Of a stretch of DNA of 64,000 nucleotides, positions 48,175 through 58,303 are shown piece by piece (within the stretch, counting starts at the first letter, position 1; every line of letters begins with the position of its first letter). This DNA comes from Clostridioides sp. ES-S-0054-01 (GTDB taxonomy: Bacteria; Bacillota; Clostridia; Peptostreptococcales; Peptostreptococcaceae). Both the position numbers and the translations under genes were made by a program. The notes under the pieces were generated by a model. The model ran no database searches, had not been told where the DNA came from, and saw only the letters and a list, made by a program, of their open reading frames with translations. Where the stretch lies: positions 341,001-405,000 of the forward strand of contig CP067346.1 of NCBI GenBank assembly GCA_021561035.1, written 5' to 3'.

Positions 48175-49950
48175 ATGAAATGGATATATGATGATTATGA
48201 ATTTGAAAACAGAGCAAATAACTTATCTTGGACAATAGCTGGAGATTATAATGAAAGTATAGATATATCAGAAAAAGATTATTCTTCAAAAGAAGTAGGT
48301 TTATACTTTGCAATAATTGCAGGTGCTAGAAGAAAATATGTAGATTGGGGCATAGTGAAAAAATACCTTACAAATAGAATACGAAAAGGATATGATAAAG
48401 ATATTATACTGGGTCTGATTCAAGTTATATTAAATACAATAGTTGAAGAAAAGGCTATTAAAGATAGACCAGGGATAGAAGATATAAGAAGAAATGCTTA
48501 TAAAGATATTGTTTCACGTTTTACCAAAATACACAATGACAATATTATGGATAAAATTAAATATGCCTTTATACTTTACAATATGGACAAGCATCCAGCA
48601 TTAGACAGCCTAACTAGAAGAATAGTTAATGACATAAGAAATATAGATACAAATAAAGATATTATGGAGATTTTAAAGTCCTTAGATGTAATATATTTAA
48701 CTTACTTTGAGTATATATTAAATGGAGAAGAAAGTAGTTCTACATATGATGAAAGTAATGTAAAAGATGTTGACGTAAATTTTGATACATTTGCTGACTT
48801 TATGTATGAAGAACTTTATAGTGATGAAGAAGAAAATATTATTGAAAGTGATATAGACTCTATATCTTCATCTATTCTTATAGAAGGAGTAGGAGATTTT
48901 GAGGATTCTCAATCTAGTAATTCAGCAGACAGGGTTATATATGTTGATGAAGAGACTGCAAATAAAATATATTCAAAAATAGAACATTATTATGGGAAAA
49001 CTTATTTGAGTAAAGGTGAAATTAAAAAGATTGAAACACAAAATTGTAGAAATGTTCATGAAGGGTGTAGAATACACTTTACAGATGGAGTTCTTAGAAG
49101 TGAGTGTAATAATGTATTCCAGTTAAAATATGTAACAAGGCAAAAAGAAAATAATTTAGGGAAATTTAGAGAACATGCTAGAATGTATAGACAGCAGATA
49201 AAGAGATTAAAAGAAAGTTTAGCTAGAATTTTAATAGAAGAAAATGCTAAAACTAGAGTGTACTCTGATTGTGGCACTATATTAGCAAATAGAGCTTGGA
49301 GAGTGGGTAGAAGTAATAATAATAAAATATTTTATAAAGATATAGAAAATGAAAAAGGGAAATATGTTATTGATATATTATTGGATGCAAGTGGTTCTCA
49401 AAGTAGAAATCAAGGAAATGTAGCAATTCAGGCTTATATAATTGCAAATGCTCTAACAGAAGTTGGTATACCAAATAGAGTTATGGGATTCTCTAGTTTT
49501 TTAGACTATACAATATTAAAAAGATTTAAAGATTATGATGATGGTTTAAAAAATAGCGAAAATATATTTGAATACTTTTGTGCTGGTAATAATAGAGACG
49601 GTTTGGCTATAAAATCTATATGTAGTGGTCTAATAAATAGAGATGAAGAAAATAAAGTTTTGATAGTTCTTAGCGATGGAAGGCCAAATGATGTAAAGAT
49701 AGGAAAAAATAGTGAGAGAACCTTAAGGGGAGAAAAAGCTTATAGAGGTATAGTTGGTTTGAGAGATACAGCCAATGAGGTAAGAAAGGCTAGAAAACAA
49801 AATATATTGGTATTAGGAGTATTTACAGGAAAAGAATCAGAACTTGAGGCTGAAAGATTAATATATGGAAATGATTTTATATATTCTAGAGATATAACTA
49901 GATTTTCTGATGTGGTTTCAATGTATTTAAAGAAGATAATTAGAAATTAA
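48175..49950 (+). CDS. VWA-domain protein (CobT/CoxE-like), partner of MoxR
   Basis: 591 aa. Long helical N-terminal part and an acidic stretch (about residues 215-260, many Glu/Asp), then a VWA domain from about 395: MIDAS D404-x-S406-x-S408 (LLDASGSQSRNQGNVAIQA), GNNRDGLAIKSICSG, and VLSDGRPNDVKIG. The layout (acidic linker followed by MIDAS) recalls cobaltochelatase CobT and magnesium chelatase ChlD. With the MoxR gene it may form a metal-insertion or protein-remodelling complex; next to a cobalt uptake operon, a role in cobalt or corrinoid use is possible. Confidence 0.9.
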   Translation: MKWIYDDYEFENRANNLSWTIAGDYNESIDISEKDYSSKEVGLYFAIIAGARRKYVDWGIVKKYLTNRIRKGYDKDIILGLIQVILNTIVEEKAIKDRPGIEDIRRNAYKDIVSRFTKIHNDNIMDKIKYAFILYNMDKHPALDSLTRRIVNDIRNIDTNKDIMEILKSLDVIYLTYFEYILNGEESSSTYDESNVKDVDVNFDTFADFMYEELYSDEEENIIESDIDSISSSILIEGVGDFEDSQSSNSADRVIYVDEETANKIYSKIEHYYGKTYLSKGEIKKIETQNCRNVHEGCRIHFTDGVLRSECNNVFQLKYVTRQKENNLGKFREHARMYRQQIKRLKESLARILIEENAKTRVYSDCGTILANRAWRVGRSNNNKIFYKDIENEKGKYVIDILLDASGSQSRNQGNVAIQAYIIANALTEVGIPNRVMGFSSFLDYTILKRFKDYDDGLKNSENIFEYFCAGNNRDGLAIKSICSGLINRDEENKVLIVLSDGRPNDVKIGKNSERTLRGEKAYRGIVGLRDTANEVRKARKQNILVLGVFTGKESELEAERLIYGNDFIYSRDITRFSDVVSMYLKKIIRN

Positions 49951-50097
49951 TCAAAATTATAAAAAATAATTTATATGCATAAAAATATAAAAATAAATAA
50001 AATTTGTGAAAAACATAGAAATTTTCACAGAAAAGGTATACAATGATTTGTATAGAAATGATTTAAGAATAATTTAAAAATTAAATATATAATATTA

Positions 50098-50305
50098 TAG
50101 GTTCTTTAAGTAAGATTAATAGGGAAAAAGGTTAAATTCCTTTACAGTCCCCGCTACTGTGATGCAGACGAAACTTTTGTTAGCCACTATGATGATATAT
50201 TTTTATATTTCATGGGAAGGAAGAGAAGTAGGATGAAGCTAAGTCAGGAGACCTGCCTAAAATATTAAAGTAATTTCTTCGGGGATGGAGAAAGTTTCTT
50301 ATAAT
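50098..50305 (+). ncRNA. Cobalamin (AdoCbl) riboswitch
   Basis: Classic B12 element: GGGAA-type start, the CCCCGCTACTGTGATGCAGA segment, GTTAGCCACT, GGGAAGG, then AGTAGGATGA and GCTAAGTCAGGAGACCTGCC (B12 box). Precedes a terminator and cbiM, so B12 should switch off cobalt uptake by premature termination. Confidence 0.95.
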
Positions 50306-50359
50306 AATTATGCAGATATATTTATTTTATGTGTTTGTATTTGGATTTTCGGAAATTGG

Positions 50360-50392
50360 AAGCCTAACCATCGAGTTAGGCTTTTTTATTTT
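50360..50392 (+). terminator. Riboswitch-controlled terminator
   Basis: AAGCCTAAC-CATCGA-GTTAGGCTT then T-rich run, between the B12 riboswitch and cbiM. Confidence 0.93.
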
Positions 50393-50458
50393 ATTAGGTA
50401 AATCAGATATATATTATTTATGTTTTAATTATTGGAAAAGGAGAGAGGGGATATTAAA

Positions 50459-51211
50459 ATGAAACAGAATATCAAGTTAGGGGTTATCACTGCACTTATG
50501 TTAATCATTTTAACTCCAGTTACGTCAAATGCAATGCATATAATGGAAGGTTATTTACCAGTAAAATGGTCTATAGCATGGGGAGTTATATTTATACCAT
50601 TTTTCTTAGTAGGACTCAAATCAATAGGTAAAATAGTAAAGCAGGACCCTAAAAAGAAAGTATTATTAGCACTATGTGGAGCATTTGTATTTGTATTATC
50701 GGCACTAAAAATACCTTCAGTAACAGGAAGTTGCTCACATCCTACTGGAGTAGGTCTTGGAGCAATAATGTTTGGACCAAGTGTAATGTTTGTTCTTGGA
50801 ACTATAGTTTTAATATTCCAAGCGTTACTATTAGCACATGGAGGAATAACTACCTTAGGAGCGAACGCTTTTTCAATGGCTATTGTAGGGCCAATTATAT
50901 CATTCTTAATATTTAAAGCATTAAAGAAAAAAGACGGAAATAATGCAATGCCAGTATTTCTTGCAGCAGCAATAGGAGATTTGGCTACATATACAATAAC
51001 TTCGATACAGTTGGCACTGGCTTTCCCAGATCCATCAGGTGGAGTGATGGCTTCAGCAATTAAATTCTTAGGAATTTTCTTTATGACTCAAATACCAATA
51101 GCAATAGCAGAAGGTATTCTTACTGTAATTGTATATAATTTAGTTACAGAAAATGGAGAAAAAAGTATACTAGAAAATAGTGATAAAGGAGTTAAAGCTA
51201 ATGAGTGCTAA
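50459..51211 (+). CDS. cbiM: Cobalt ECF transporter S component CbiM
   Basis: 250 aa. A cleavable signal peptide ([20 protein letters not shown]) ends in SNA, exposing the [10 protein letters not shown]-terminus whose Met-His residues are known to bind Co2+ in CbiM/NikM. Then six or so helices with [20 protein letters not shown] and [19 protein letters not shown]. Start ATG 50459 behind GAGGGG; an in-frame TTG at 50432 is rejected. Regulated by the B12 riboswitch. First gene of cbiMNQO. Confidence 0.95.
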   Translation: MKQNIKLGVITALMLIILTPVTSNAMHIMEGYLPVKWSIAWGVIFIPFFLVGLKSIGKIVKQDPKKKVLLALCGAFVFVLSALKIPSVTGSCSHPTGVGLGAIMFGPSVMFVLGTIVLIFQALLLAHGGITTLGANAFSMAIVGPIISFLIFKALKKKDGNNAMPVFLAAAIGDLATYTITSIQLALAFPDPSGGVMASAIKFLGIFFMTQIPIAIAEGILTVIVYNLVTENGEKSILENSDKGVKANEC

Positions 51212-51485
51212 AACAAAGACGAAAACTAATATATTACTACTTTTATTAGTAGTGGCTCTTATCATATTCCCATTACTTGTTAACTCAGGTGCTGAATATG
51301 GAGGGGCAGATGGTCAAGCTGAAAGTGAAATTACTAAGATAAATCCAGATTATGAGCCATGGTTTAGTAGTCCATATGAGCCACCAAGTGGAGAAATAGA
51401 AAGTTTATTATTCTCTGCACAGGCAGCTCTAGGAGCAGGTGTAATAGGGTACATACTAGGTCTTCAAAGAGGAAAGAGAAGTTAA
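51201..51485 (+). CDS. cbiN: Cobalt ECF transporter small subunit CbiN
   Basis: 94 aa with a hydrophobic helix at each end and the extracytoplasmic loop [20 protein letters not shown] that is known to gate CbiM. Start ATG 51201 behind AAAGGAG inside the cbiM end (cbiM stop at 51209-51211), i.e. translational coupling; the track-like longer start 51180 lies inside cbiM. Confidence 0.93.
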   Translation: MSAKTKTKTNILLLLLVVALIIFPLLVNSGAEYGGADGQAESEITKINPDYEPWFSSPYEPPSGEIESLLFSAQAALGAGVIGYILGLQRGKRS

Positions 51486-51487
51486 TT

Positions 51488-52186
51488 ATGCTTATAATTG
51501 ATAAATATGCATATACAAATAGATTAAGTAAAGTAAATCCAAATAAAAAAGTAGCCATAGGAGTAATCTTTCTGATTGCTTCTATGGTAATAAAAAATAT
51601 ATTTGTTTTAAGTGGAATTATGATTTTAATGAGTATTCTAGTTGTTTGTGTGGCTGGAATAGATTTAAAGAATTATTTAAAATTACTCAGAATACCAATG
51701 TACTTTTTATTTCTTAGTATAGGAATAACTCTTGTAAATATATCTTTTAATAAGGCAGACTTATTATACAGTTTTAAAATTTTTAGTTTCAATGTAGGAA
51801 TATCAAAAGCATCTATTGACACGTCCATTCACGTGTTATTTAGGGCTATGTCTTGTTTGACTTGTGTGTACTTTTGTATACTTACAACACCTTTTAATCA
51901 GTTAATATTCTTCTTTAAAAAACTGCATTTACCTGATACTTTTGTTGAGCTATCAATGTTAATATATAGGTTTATATTTATATTTCTAGAAGAATTTTCA
52001 GAAATATATAAGTCACAAGAGCTAAGATTTGGGTACATAAATTTAAAAACTTCATATAAATCCTTAGGAATTCTTGGAAGTATGCTGTACAAAAGACTTA
52101 TGACAAGGTATGATGATATGTGTATATCATTAGACATAAAATTGTATGATGGTAAATTTCACATAGTAGGGGATAATGATGTTTAA
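51488..52186 (+). CDS. cbiQ: Cobalt ECF transporter T component CbiQ
   Basis: 232-aa membrane coupling subunit. Helical N-terminal membrane part and the cytosolic EcfT coupling segments near residues 155-205 (ELSMLIYRFIFIFLEEFSEI, SLGILGSMLYKRLMTRYDDM), matching the family's Ala/Arg-type motifs. Starts 2 bp after cbiN; its end overlaps cbiO. Confidence 0.92.
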   Translation: MLIIDKYAYTNRLSKVNPNKKVAIGVIFLIASMVIKNIFVLSGIMILMSILVVCVAGIDLKNYLKLLRIPMYFLFLSIGITLVNISFNKADLLYSFKIFSFNVGISKASIDTSIHVLFRAMSCLTCVYFCILTTPFNQLIFFFKKLHLPDTFVELSMLIYRFIFIFLEEFSEIYKSQELRFGYINLKTSYKSLGILGSMLYKRLMTRYDDMCISLDIKLYDGKFHIVGDNDV

Positions 52187-52997
52187 AATAAATAATTTAA
52201 CTTATCGATATGAAAAGAATGCCAATGCATTATTAAACATTAATATGGATTTCTCAAAAGGAAATGTTATAGGTATAATAGGTTCAAATGGTTCAGGAAA
52301 ATCAACATTATTTATGAATTTAATGGGTATATTAAAACCTACATCTGGAGAAATTCTTTTTAAAGAAGAAAAATTAAAATATGATAAGAAAAGTTTGTAT
52401 AATCTTAGAAAAAATGTGGGTATTGTCTTTCAAGACCCAGAAAAACAAATTTTTTATTCAAAAGTATATGATGATATAGCATTCGCAATGAGAAACATTG
52501 GTATAGATGAAAAAACAATTAAAGAGAGAATAAACAAAGCTCTAGTAGCTGTTAATGGAATAGATTTTATAGACAGACCAGTACATTTTTTAAGTTATGG
52601 TCAGAAAAAAAGGGTAGCAATAGCATCAGTTATAGCAATGGAAAATGAAATTATATTGCTTGATGAGCCTACAGCTGGCTTAGACCCAGTAAGTACTAGG
52701 TCTATTGTAGACATAATAAAGGGATTAAATAAAGATAATATAAAAATAGTAATATCCAGTCATGATATGAACTTAATGTATGAAATATGTGATTACATAT
52801 ATGTATTGGATAAGGGGATTTTGATTGATGAAGGAAAGGCAGAAAATGTATTTATAAATGAAAATAATATAATACAAGCTGGCTTAGAATCCCCATGGTT
52901 GGTAAAAGTACATAAAAATATGAATTTACCTTTATTTAAGAAAGAAGAAGATTTGTATAAGTATTGGAAAGAAAGAGAACTTAATACAAACAAATAA
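52176..52997 (+). CDS. cbiO: Cobalt ECF transporter ATPase CbiO
   Basis: 273 aa: Walker A GSNGSGKST, Q-loop GIVFQDPEKQIF, signature LSYGQKKRVAIAS, Walker B IILLDEPTAGLDP and H-loop VISSHDMN. Overlaps cbiQ by 11 bp; last gene, with a terminator 72 bp on. ATG 52176 and ATG 52179 are both possible. Confidence 0.95.
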   Translation: MMFKINNLTYRYEKNANALLNINMDFSKGNVIGIIGSNGSGKSTLFMNLMGILKPTSGEILFKEEKLKYDKKSLYNLRKNVGIVFQDPEKQIFYSKVYDDIAFAMRNIGIDEKTIKERINKALVAVNGIDFIDRPVHFLSYGQKKRVAIASVIAMENEIILLDEPTAGLDPVSTRSIVDIIKGLNKDNIKIVISSHDMNLMYEICDYIYVLDKGILIDEGKAENVFINENNIIQAGLESPWLVKVHKNMNLPLFKKEEDLYKYWKERELNTNK

Positions 52998-53068
52998 TTA
53001 AGCCCTAAACCTATTTTAAAAAAATAGATTTATATATAATAACCCTTAACCTAGACCCCTTAAAGGTG

Positions 53069-53106
53069 CCTTATGATTCCCCAAATCATAAGGTTATTTT
53101 TTTGAG
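53069..53106 (+). terminator. Terminator after cbiO
   Basis: CCTTATGATT-CCCCA-AATCATAAGG followed by TTATTTTTTT. Confidence 0.9.
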
Positions 53107-53247
53107 TAATAAAATAAATTGTATGGAAAAGTGTTATTTAATTGTAATATATTGGAAATAATCTATTAATATAATACATAATTATAATTTGAAGTAATTC
53201 ATATTTTAGATTAAAATATATTTATGGCTGTTAACAGGAGGAGAAAT

Positions 53248-55512
53248 ATGAATTTAGATACATTAAATCCTGCTCAAAGAGAAGCAGTAGAAAAGACTGA
53301 AGGTCCAGTACTTATACTGGCTGGTGCTGGTTCAGGTAAAACTAAGGTATTAACAACAAGAATAGCATACCTTATAGAAGATAAAGGTGTACAAGCACCA
53401 AATATATTAGCTATAACATTTACAAACAAAGCTGCAAATGAAATGAGAGAGAGAGTTGAACAAAACATAGGTCCTGAAACTAAGGACATGTGGATAAGTA
53501 CATTCCATTCTTGTTGTGTTCGTATACTCAGAAAAGATATAAATAAGATTGGTTACAACAGAAGTTTTGTAATTTATGATTCAGCAGACCAAGTTACATT
53601 GGTTAAAGATTGTCTTAAAGAATTAAATTTAAGTGATAAAGTATTTGAACCAAAAGCAGTTATAAGTGCAATTTCAGGAGCAAAAGACAAGCTTTATACT
53701 CCAAAACAGTTTAAAGATATTAACATGGCAGATAATAGAATGGTTAAGATTGCGGATATTTATGCTTTATATCAAGACCGTTTAAAAAGAAATAGTGCAC
53801 TTGACTTTGATGATTTAATTCTTAAAACTGTAGAACTTTTCAAGGCTAATGATGAAGTATTAGCATATTACAGAAGTAGATTTAGATACATAATGGTAGA
53901 TGAGTACCAAGATACAAGTAAGGCTCAATATGAATTGATAAAATTACTAGCAAGAGAACATCAAAATATTTGTGTTGTTGGAGATGATGACCAAAGTATT
54001 TATGGATGGAGAGGGGCCGATATAAGAAATATACTTGAATTTGAGAAGGATTATGACAATGTACATGTTGTAAAGTTAGAGCAAAATTATAGGTCTACAC
54101 AAGTAATATTAGATGCAGCTAATAAAGTCATATCTAATAATATAGAAAGAAAAAGAAAAAAACTTTGGAGTGAAAAAAAAGAAGGAGAGCTTATAAAAAT
54201 ACAATTAACTAGTAGCGAAATAGAAGAGGCTGATTTCATTGCTGACTCAATTGCACAAATAGCTAGAAAAGAGAATAGACCTTATAAGGATTTCGCAGTA
54301 CTTTATAGAGCAAATGCACAAGCTAGACCTGTAGAAGATGCTTTAAATAGGAGTCAAATCCCGTACAATATATATGGTGGTACAAAATTCTATGAAAGAA
54401 AAGAAATAAAGGATTTGTTGGCGTATTTAAGAGTTATTCAAAACCCACAGGATGATATATCTATAAAAAGGATTATAAATGTTCCTAGAAGGGGAATAGG
54501 GCTTAGAACTATAGAAAAAATTGAAGACAGAGCTAATTTAAAACAAGAAAGTATATATTCAGTATTAATTGATATAGAAACAAATTCAGATATATCTACT
54601 AAAGCAAGAGCGAGTATAAGTGGATTTGTTGATATTATAAGCACTCTTAGAACTATAAAAGAAGTTTATCCTGTTAGTAAACTTATAGAAAAAGTCTTGG
54701 ACACTACAGGATATATGGACGAGCTAGTAGAGATAAGAAATAAAAATGAAAAAGATTTAACTGGTAAAGGTGAAGAAGCCCAAGATAGAATTGACAACTT
54801 AAGAGAATTTATATCTATAGCTTTAGAGTTTGAAAGTAGTAATGATGAGAATTATGAAAATAAAGACTTAGAGACATTCTTAACTAGTATAGCACTTACA
54901 TCTGAATCAAATGATGAAGAAGACAATGACAGGGTTTCTCTTATGACAATTCATACGTCTAAAGGACTGGAATTCCCTGTAGTGTTCTTAATAGGCATGG
55001 AAGAAGGGTTATTCCCTATATCAAGGGCTATAAAGTCTCTGAGTGATTCACAGATAGAAGAAGAAAGAAGACTTTGTTATGTTGGTATAACTAGAGCTAA
55101 AGAAGAACTATATATGTCATTAACAGAGAAGAGAACATTATATGGTAAAACAAATGTTGCAATAGCTTCAAGATTTATGGAAGAGTTGCCAGAAGAATGT
55201 ATAGAAAGATTGTACAAAGTAAAAAAAGAGTTAAGTTATTCCAAAGCAAGCTATAATATGTTAGATAAATATACTAAAAAATATATGAATACTATAAGTA
55301 AATCTAAAGTTGCAGATAAAGTTAATGCAACGATAAAAGATTCTAATAAAGAAACGAATCCAGATGATATAAAACTTGGCTCTAAAGTACATCATCCTAA
55401 ATTTGGGGTTGGGACAGTAGTATCCATAATTGGTACAGATATTACTATAGCTTTTGACAAGCAAGGAATTAAAAAAATAAATAAAGAATATACAACACTA
55501 AATATTTTATAA
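53248..55512 (+). CDS. pcrA: ATP-dependent DNA helicase PcrA (UvrD/Rep family)
   Basis: 754 aa superfamily 1 helicase acting in nucleotide-excision repair, replication restart and plasmid replication. Motifs: N-terminal LNPAQREAVEK (Q motif), I GAGSGKT, Ia ITFTNKAANEMRERV, II YIMVDEYQDTSKAQYEL, III CVVGDDDQSIYGWRGADI, IV VVKLEQNYRST, V VSLMTIHTSKGLEFPVVFLI, VI EERRLCYVGITRAKEELYM; C-terminal tail with the RNA-polymerase-binding HPKFGVGTV Tudor-like segment. Start ATG 53248 behind AGGAGGAG; an in-frame ATG at 53224 is further away. Confidence 0.96.
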   Translation: MNLDTLNPAQREAVEKTEGPVLILAGAGSGKTKVLTTRIAYLIEDKGVQAPNILAITFTNKAANEMRERVEQNIGPETKDMWISTFHSCCVRILRKDINKIGYNRSFVIYDSADQVTLVKDCLKELNLSDKVFEPKAVISAISGAKDKLYTPKQFKDINMADNRMVKIADIYALYQDRLKRNSALDFDDLILKTVELFKANDEVLAYYRSRFRYIMVDEYQDTSKAQYELIKLLAREHQNICVVGDDDQSIYGWRGADIRNILEFEKDYDNVHVVKLEQNYRSTQVILDAANKVISNNIERKRKKLWSEKKEGELIKIQLTSSEIEEADFIADSIAQIARKENRPYKDFAVLYRANAQARPVEDALNRSQIPYNIYGGTKFYERKEIKDLLAYLRVIQNPQDDISIKRIINVPRRGIGLRTIEKIEDRANLKQESIYSVLIDIETNSDISTKARASISGFVDIISTLRTIKEVYPVSKLIEKVLDTTGYMDELVEIRNKNEKDLTGKGEEAQDRIDNLREFISIALEFESSNDENYENKDLETFLTSIALTSESNDEEDNDRVSLMTIHTSKGLEFPVVFLIGMEEGLFPISRAIKSLSDSQIEEERRLCYVGITRAKEELYMSLTEKRTLYGKTNVAIASRFMEELPEECIERLYKVKKELSYSKASYNMLDKYTKKYMNTISKSKVADKVNATIKDSNKETNPDDIKLGSKVHHPKFGVGTVVSIIGTDITIAFDKQGIKKINKEYTTLNIL

Positions 55513-55528
55513 TGGAGGTAAATGAGAA

Positions 55529-56827
55529 ATGGATAGTATAAACTTTGCTAAAAACTTAATAGACTTCATATATGATAGCCCATCGTCTTTTCATGCAGTC
55601 GAGAGTGCTAAGGAAATCTTAGATAAAAATGGATTTGAAGAATTAGTTTTGAATCAGAAATGGAATCTAAAAGTTGGTGGAAAATATTATGTTACTAAAA
55701 ATTTATCAGCTATAGTAGGCTTTGTAGTAAATTCAGAAGATATAGAAAGAGATGGATTTAGGATAATAGGTTCTCATTCAGATTCTCCTACATTTAGTAT
55801 TAAGCCAAATTCAGAAATGGAAGTCGAAAAATCTTATTTGAAGTTGAATACAGAGTGCTATGGAGGGGCAATATTGAGTACATGGTTAGATAGACCTCTT
55901 GGAATAGCTGGTAGAGTAGTTTTAAAAGGTGATAATATATTAAAACCAAACGAAAAACTTATAGACTTTAAAAAGCCAATTTGTATAATACCAAATCTAG
56001 CTATACATTTAAATAGAAGCATAAATGATGGTCATTCATATAACAAACAAAAAGATATGTTACCTTTAGTTGGTCTGTTAAATGATACATTAGAAAAAGA
56101 TAATTTTCTTTTAAAACAAATAGCATCTAATTTGAATGTAAATATGGAAGATATTATAGATTTTGATTTATTTTTATATGAATTTGAAAAAGGAAGCTTA
56201 ATAGGGGCGAATGATGAATTTATATCTATTGGAAGACAAGATAATCTTGCAATGGTACATGCTAGTTTGAATGCTCTTGTTGATACTAAGGGTCAACATG
56301 GTGTAAATGTAATGGCTGTATTTGATAACGAAGAAGTTGGTAGTTCTACTAAACAAGGTGCAGATTCAAACATGTTGTTAAATATATTAGAGAGAATATG
56401 TTTATCAATAGGTAAAGATAGGGAGGAGTTCTTTGAGTCTATTTATTCATCTTTTATGATATCATCAGATTTGGCTCATGCTATCCATCCAAATACTCCA
56501 GAAAAACATGACCCAACTAATAAACCGGTTATGGGAAAAGGACCAGTTATAAAGATAAATGCTAGTCAGGCATACACAAGTGATGGATATTCTATAGCTG
56601 TTTATAAAAATATATGTAGAGAAGCTAATGTCGAGTATCAAGAATTTGTCAATAGGTCAGATGAAAGAGGTGGAAGCACTATAGGTCCAATATCTTCTAC
56701 TCATATAGATATACCATCTGTGGATGTGGGAAGTCCAATTTTAGCAATGCACTCTATAAGAGAATTAGGAAATGTTGAGGACCACTACAGTATATATAAA
56801 ACATTTAGTAAGTTTTTTGAAATATAA
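55529..56827 (+). CDS. apeB: M18 aspartyl aminopeptidase
   Basis: 432 aa. M18 marks: FHAVESAKEILDKNGFEEL, GSHSDSPTFSIKPNSEMEVE (metal-binding His/Asp), ECYGGAILSTWLDRPLGIAG, VFDNEEVGSSTKQGADSNML (Glu base), SSDLAHAIHPNTPEKHDPTN and HSIRELGNVEDHY. Removes N-terminal acidic or neutral residues in the cytoplasm. 16 bp after pcrA, with GGAGG, so possibly co-transcribed. Confidence 0.94.
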   Translation: MDSINFAKNLIDFIYDSPSSFHAVESAKEILDKNGFEELVLNQKWNLKVGGKYYVTKNLSAIVGFVVNSEDIERDGFRIIGSHSDSPTFSIKPNSEMEVEKSYLKLNTECYGGAILSTWLDRPLGIAGRVVLKGDNILKPNEKLIDFKKPICIIPNLAIHLNRSINDGHSYNKQKDMLPLVGLLNDTLEKDNFLLKQIASNLNVNMEDIIDFDLFLYEFEKGSLIGANDEFISIGRQDNLAMVHASLNALVDTKGQHGVNVMAVFDNEEVGSSTKQGADSNMLLNILERICLSIGKDREEFFESIYSSFMISSDLAHAIHPNTPEKHDPTNKPVMGKGPVIKINASQAYTSDGYSIAVYKNICREANVEYQEFVNRSDERGGSTIGPISSTHIDIPSVDVGSPILAMHSIRELGNVEDHYSIYKTFSKFFEI

Positions 56828-56857
56828 ATATAAGATAAACAATTTGGAGATGAGACT

Positions 56858-57610
56858 ATGAAATTAGGATTATGCTTAGAGGGTGGAGGCGCAAAAGGAG
56901 CTTATCAAGCAGGAGTAGTAAAAGCATTATATGATGGAGGAATAAATAAATTTTATTCAATTTCAGGGACATCAATAGGAGCTATAAATGGATATTACTT
57001 ATACACAGGTAATGTTGATAAATTAGAAAAAATGTGGACAAATATAAAAGATATCCAGAATGGAAATGTAAAAATAGTAAATAATACTGTGGATAATTCT
57101 CCTGCTATAGATAATTTAAGGGAACTAGATGATAGCAAGACAGAAGAAATGAAATTTTATGTTAATTATGTAGAAGTTGATAATAAGGTAGTATCAGAAA
57201 AGATTGTTGATGTCTCAAAAATGTCTCGTAATGAAGCTATTATAAGCATTTCGTATAGTGGATTGCTACCAGCAAATCCAAATGCTACTCTTGGTTTTAA
57301 AGAACAATTTGTGAAAGATGTACAAGAAGGAATTTATGATGGTTTCAAATTAGATGGAGGTCTAATTAGGAGTGCGTTAATTGAACCACTAACTGGGGAT
57401 AATGTGGATAAAATTATTTTAATATCCACAAAACATAATTATGAGTTGCCAGATGATATCAAAAAAATCTATGATGAAGATAGAATTGTAGTGGTTAGAC
57501 CTAATACTAAGTTTGCACCTAAAGACACTCTTAATTTTGATGATAAGTTTTGTAAAACTATTTATCGAGAAGGATATGAAATAGGAAAAAATATACTTGA
57601 TAGACTTTAA
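56858..57610 (+). CDS. Patatin-like phospholipase (RssA type)
   Basis: 250 aa: oxyanion loop GGGAKGAYQAG (11-21), nucleophile GTSIG (Ser at about 42), catalytic Asp in DGGLIRSALIEPL, and the ISISYSGLLPAN segment. Hydrolyses acyl esters of phospholipids or lipids; substrate unknown. 30 bp downstream of apeB in the same direction. Confidence 0.9.
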   Translation: MKLGLCLEGGGAKGAYQAGVVKALYDGGINKFYSISGTSIGAINGYYLYTGNVDKLEKMWTNIKDIQNGNVKIVNNTVDNSPAIDNLRELDDSKTEEMKFYVNYVEVDNKVVSEKIVDVSKMSRNEAIISISYSGLLPANPNATLGFKEQFVKDVQEGIYDGFKLDGGLIRSALIEPLTGDNVDKIILISTKHNYELPDDIKKIYDEDRIVVVRPNTKFAPKDTLNFDDKFCKTIYREGYEIGKNILDRL

Positions 57611-57674
57611 TTTAGAGTATAATATAATAAATATAATTGTGTAATTTAACTAATGAAAAGGAAGGTAATAAATT

Positions 57675-58199
57675 ATGGAAAATAAAAATCCTATAGTAAC
57701 TATAGAAATGGAAAATGGAAAAGAAATCAAAATTGAGTTATATCCAAATATAGCTCCAAATACAGTTAAAAATTTTGTATCATTAGTAAATGAAGGATAC
57801 TATAATGGAATAATCTTTCATAGAGTAATACCAGGATTTATGATACAAGGAGGATGCCCAAATGGTACAGGAATGGGTGGACCAGGATACTCTATAAAAG
57901 GTGAATTTAGTGGTAATGGATTTACTAATAATTTAAAACATGAAAGAGGAGTTATATCAATGGCTAGAACTATGGCACCTAATTCAGCTGGCTCTCAATT
58001 TTTCATAATGCATAAAAACTCACCACATTTAGATGGTCAATATGCAGGTTTTGGTAGAGTAATAGAAGGTATAGATGTTGTTGATGAAATAGCATCAGTT
58101 AGAACAGATGCAGCTGATAAGCCACAAAGTCCACAAATTATGAAATCTGTTACTGTAGAAACTTTTGGAATAGATTATTCAGATGTAGAAAAAAACTAA
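57675..58199 (+). CDS. Peptidyl-prolyl cis-trans isomerase (cyclophilin)
   Basis: 174 aa, one cyclophilin domain: FHRVIPGFMIQGGCPNGTGM (catalytic Arg), GPGYSIKGEF, GVISMARTMAPNSAGSQFFI and LDGQYAGFGRVIEGIDVVDE. Lacks a signal peptide, so cytoplasmic. It catalyses proline isomerisation during folding. A terminator follows. Confidence 0.95.
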   Translation: MENKNPIVTIEMENGKEIKIELYPNIAPNTVKNFVSLVNEGYYNGIIFHRVIPGFMIQGGCPNGTGMGGPGYSIKGEFSGNGFTNNLKHERGVISMARTMAPNSAGSQFFIMHKNSPHLDGQYAGFGRVIEGIDVVDEIASVRTDAADKPQSPQIMKSVTVETFGIDYSDVEKN

Positions 58200-58261
58200 A
58201 ACATATATAAAAGTTAACTATAAGTAAAAGTAAAAATATATTTTTTAAATGAAGATAAAGT

Positions 58262-58303
58262 GAGATGTAGTTGCGTCTTTAGACGAATACATCTCATTTT
58301 TTT
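58262..58303 (+). terminator. Terminator after the cyclophilin gene
   Basis: GAGATGTA..CGTCT-TT-AGACG..TACATCTC, then TTTTTTT. Confidence 0.9.
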
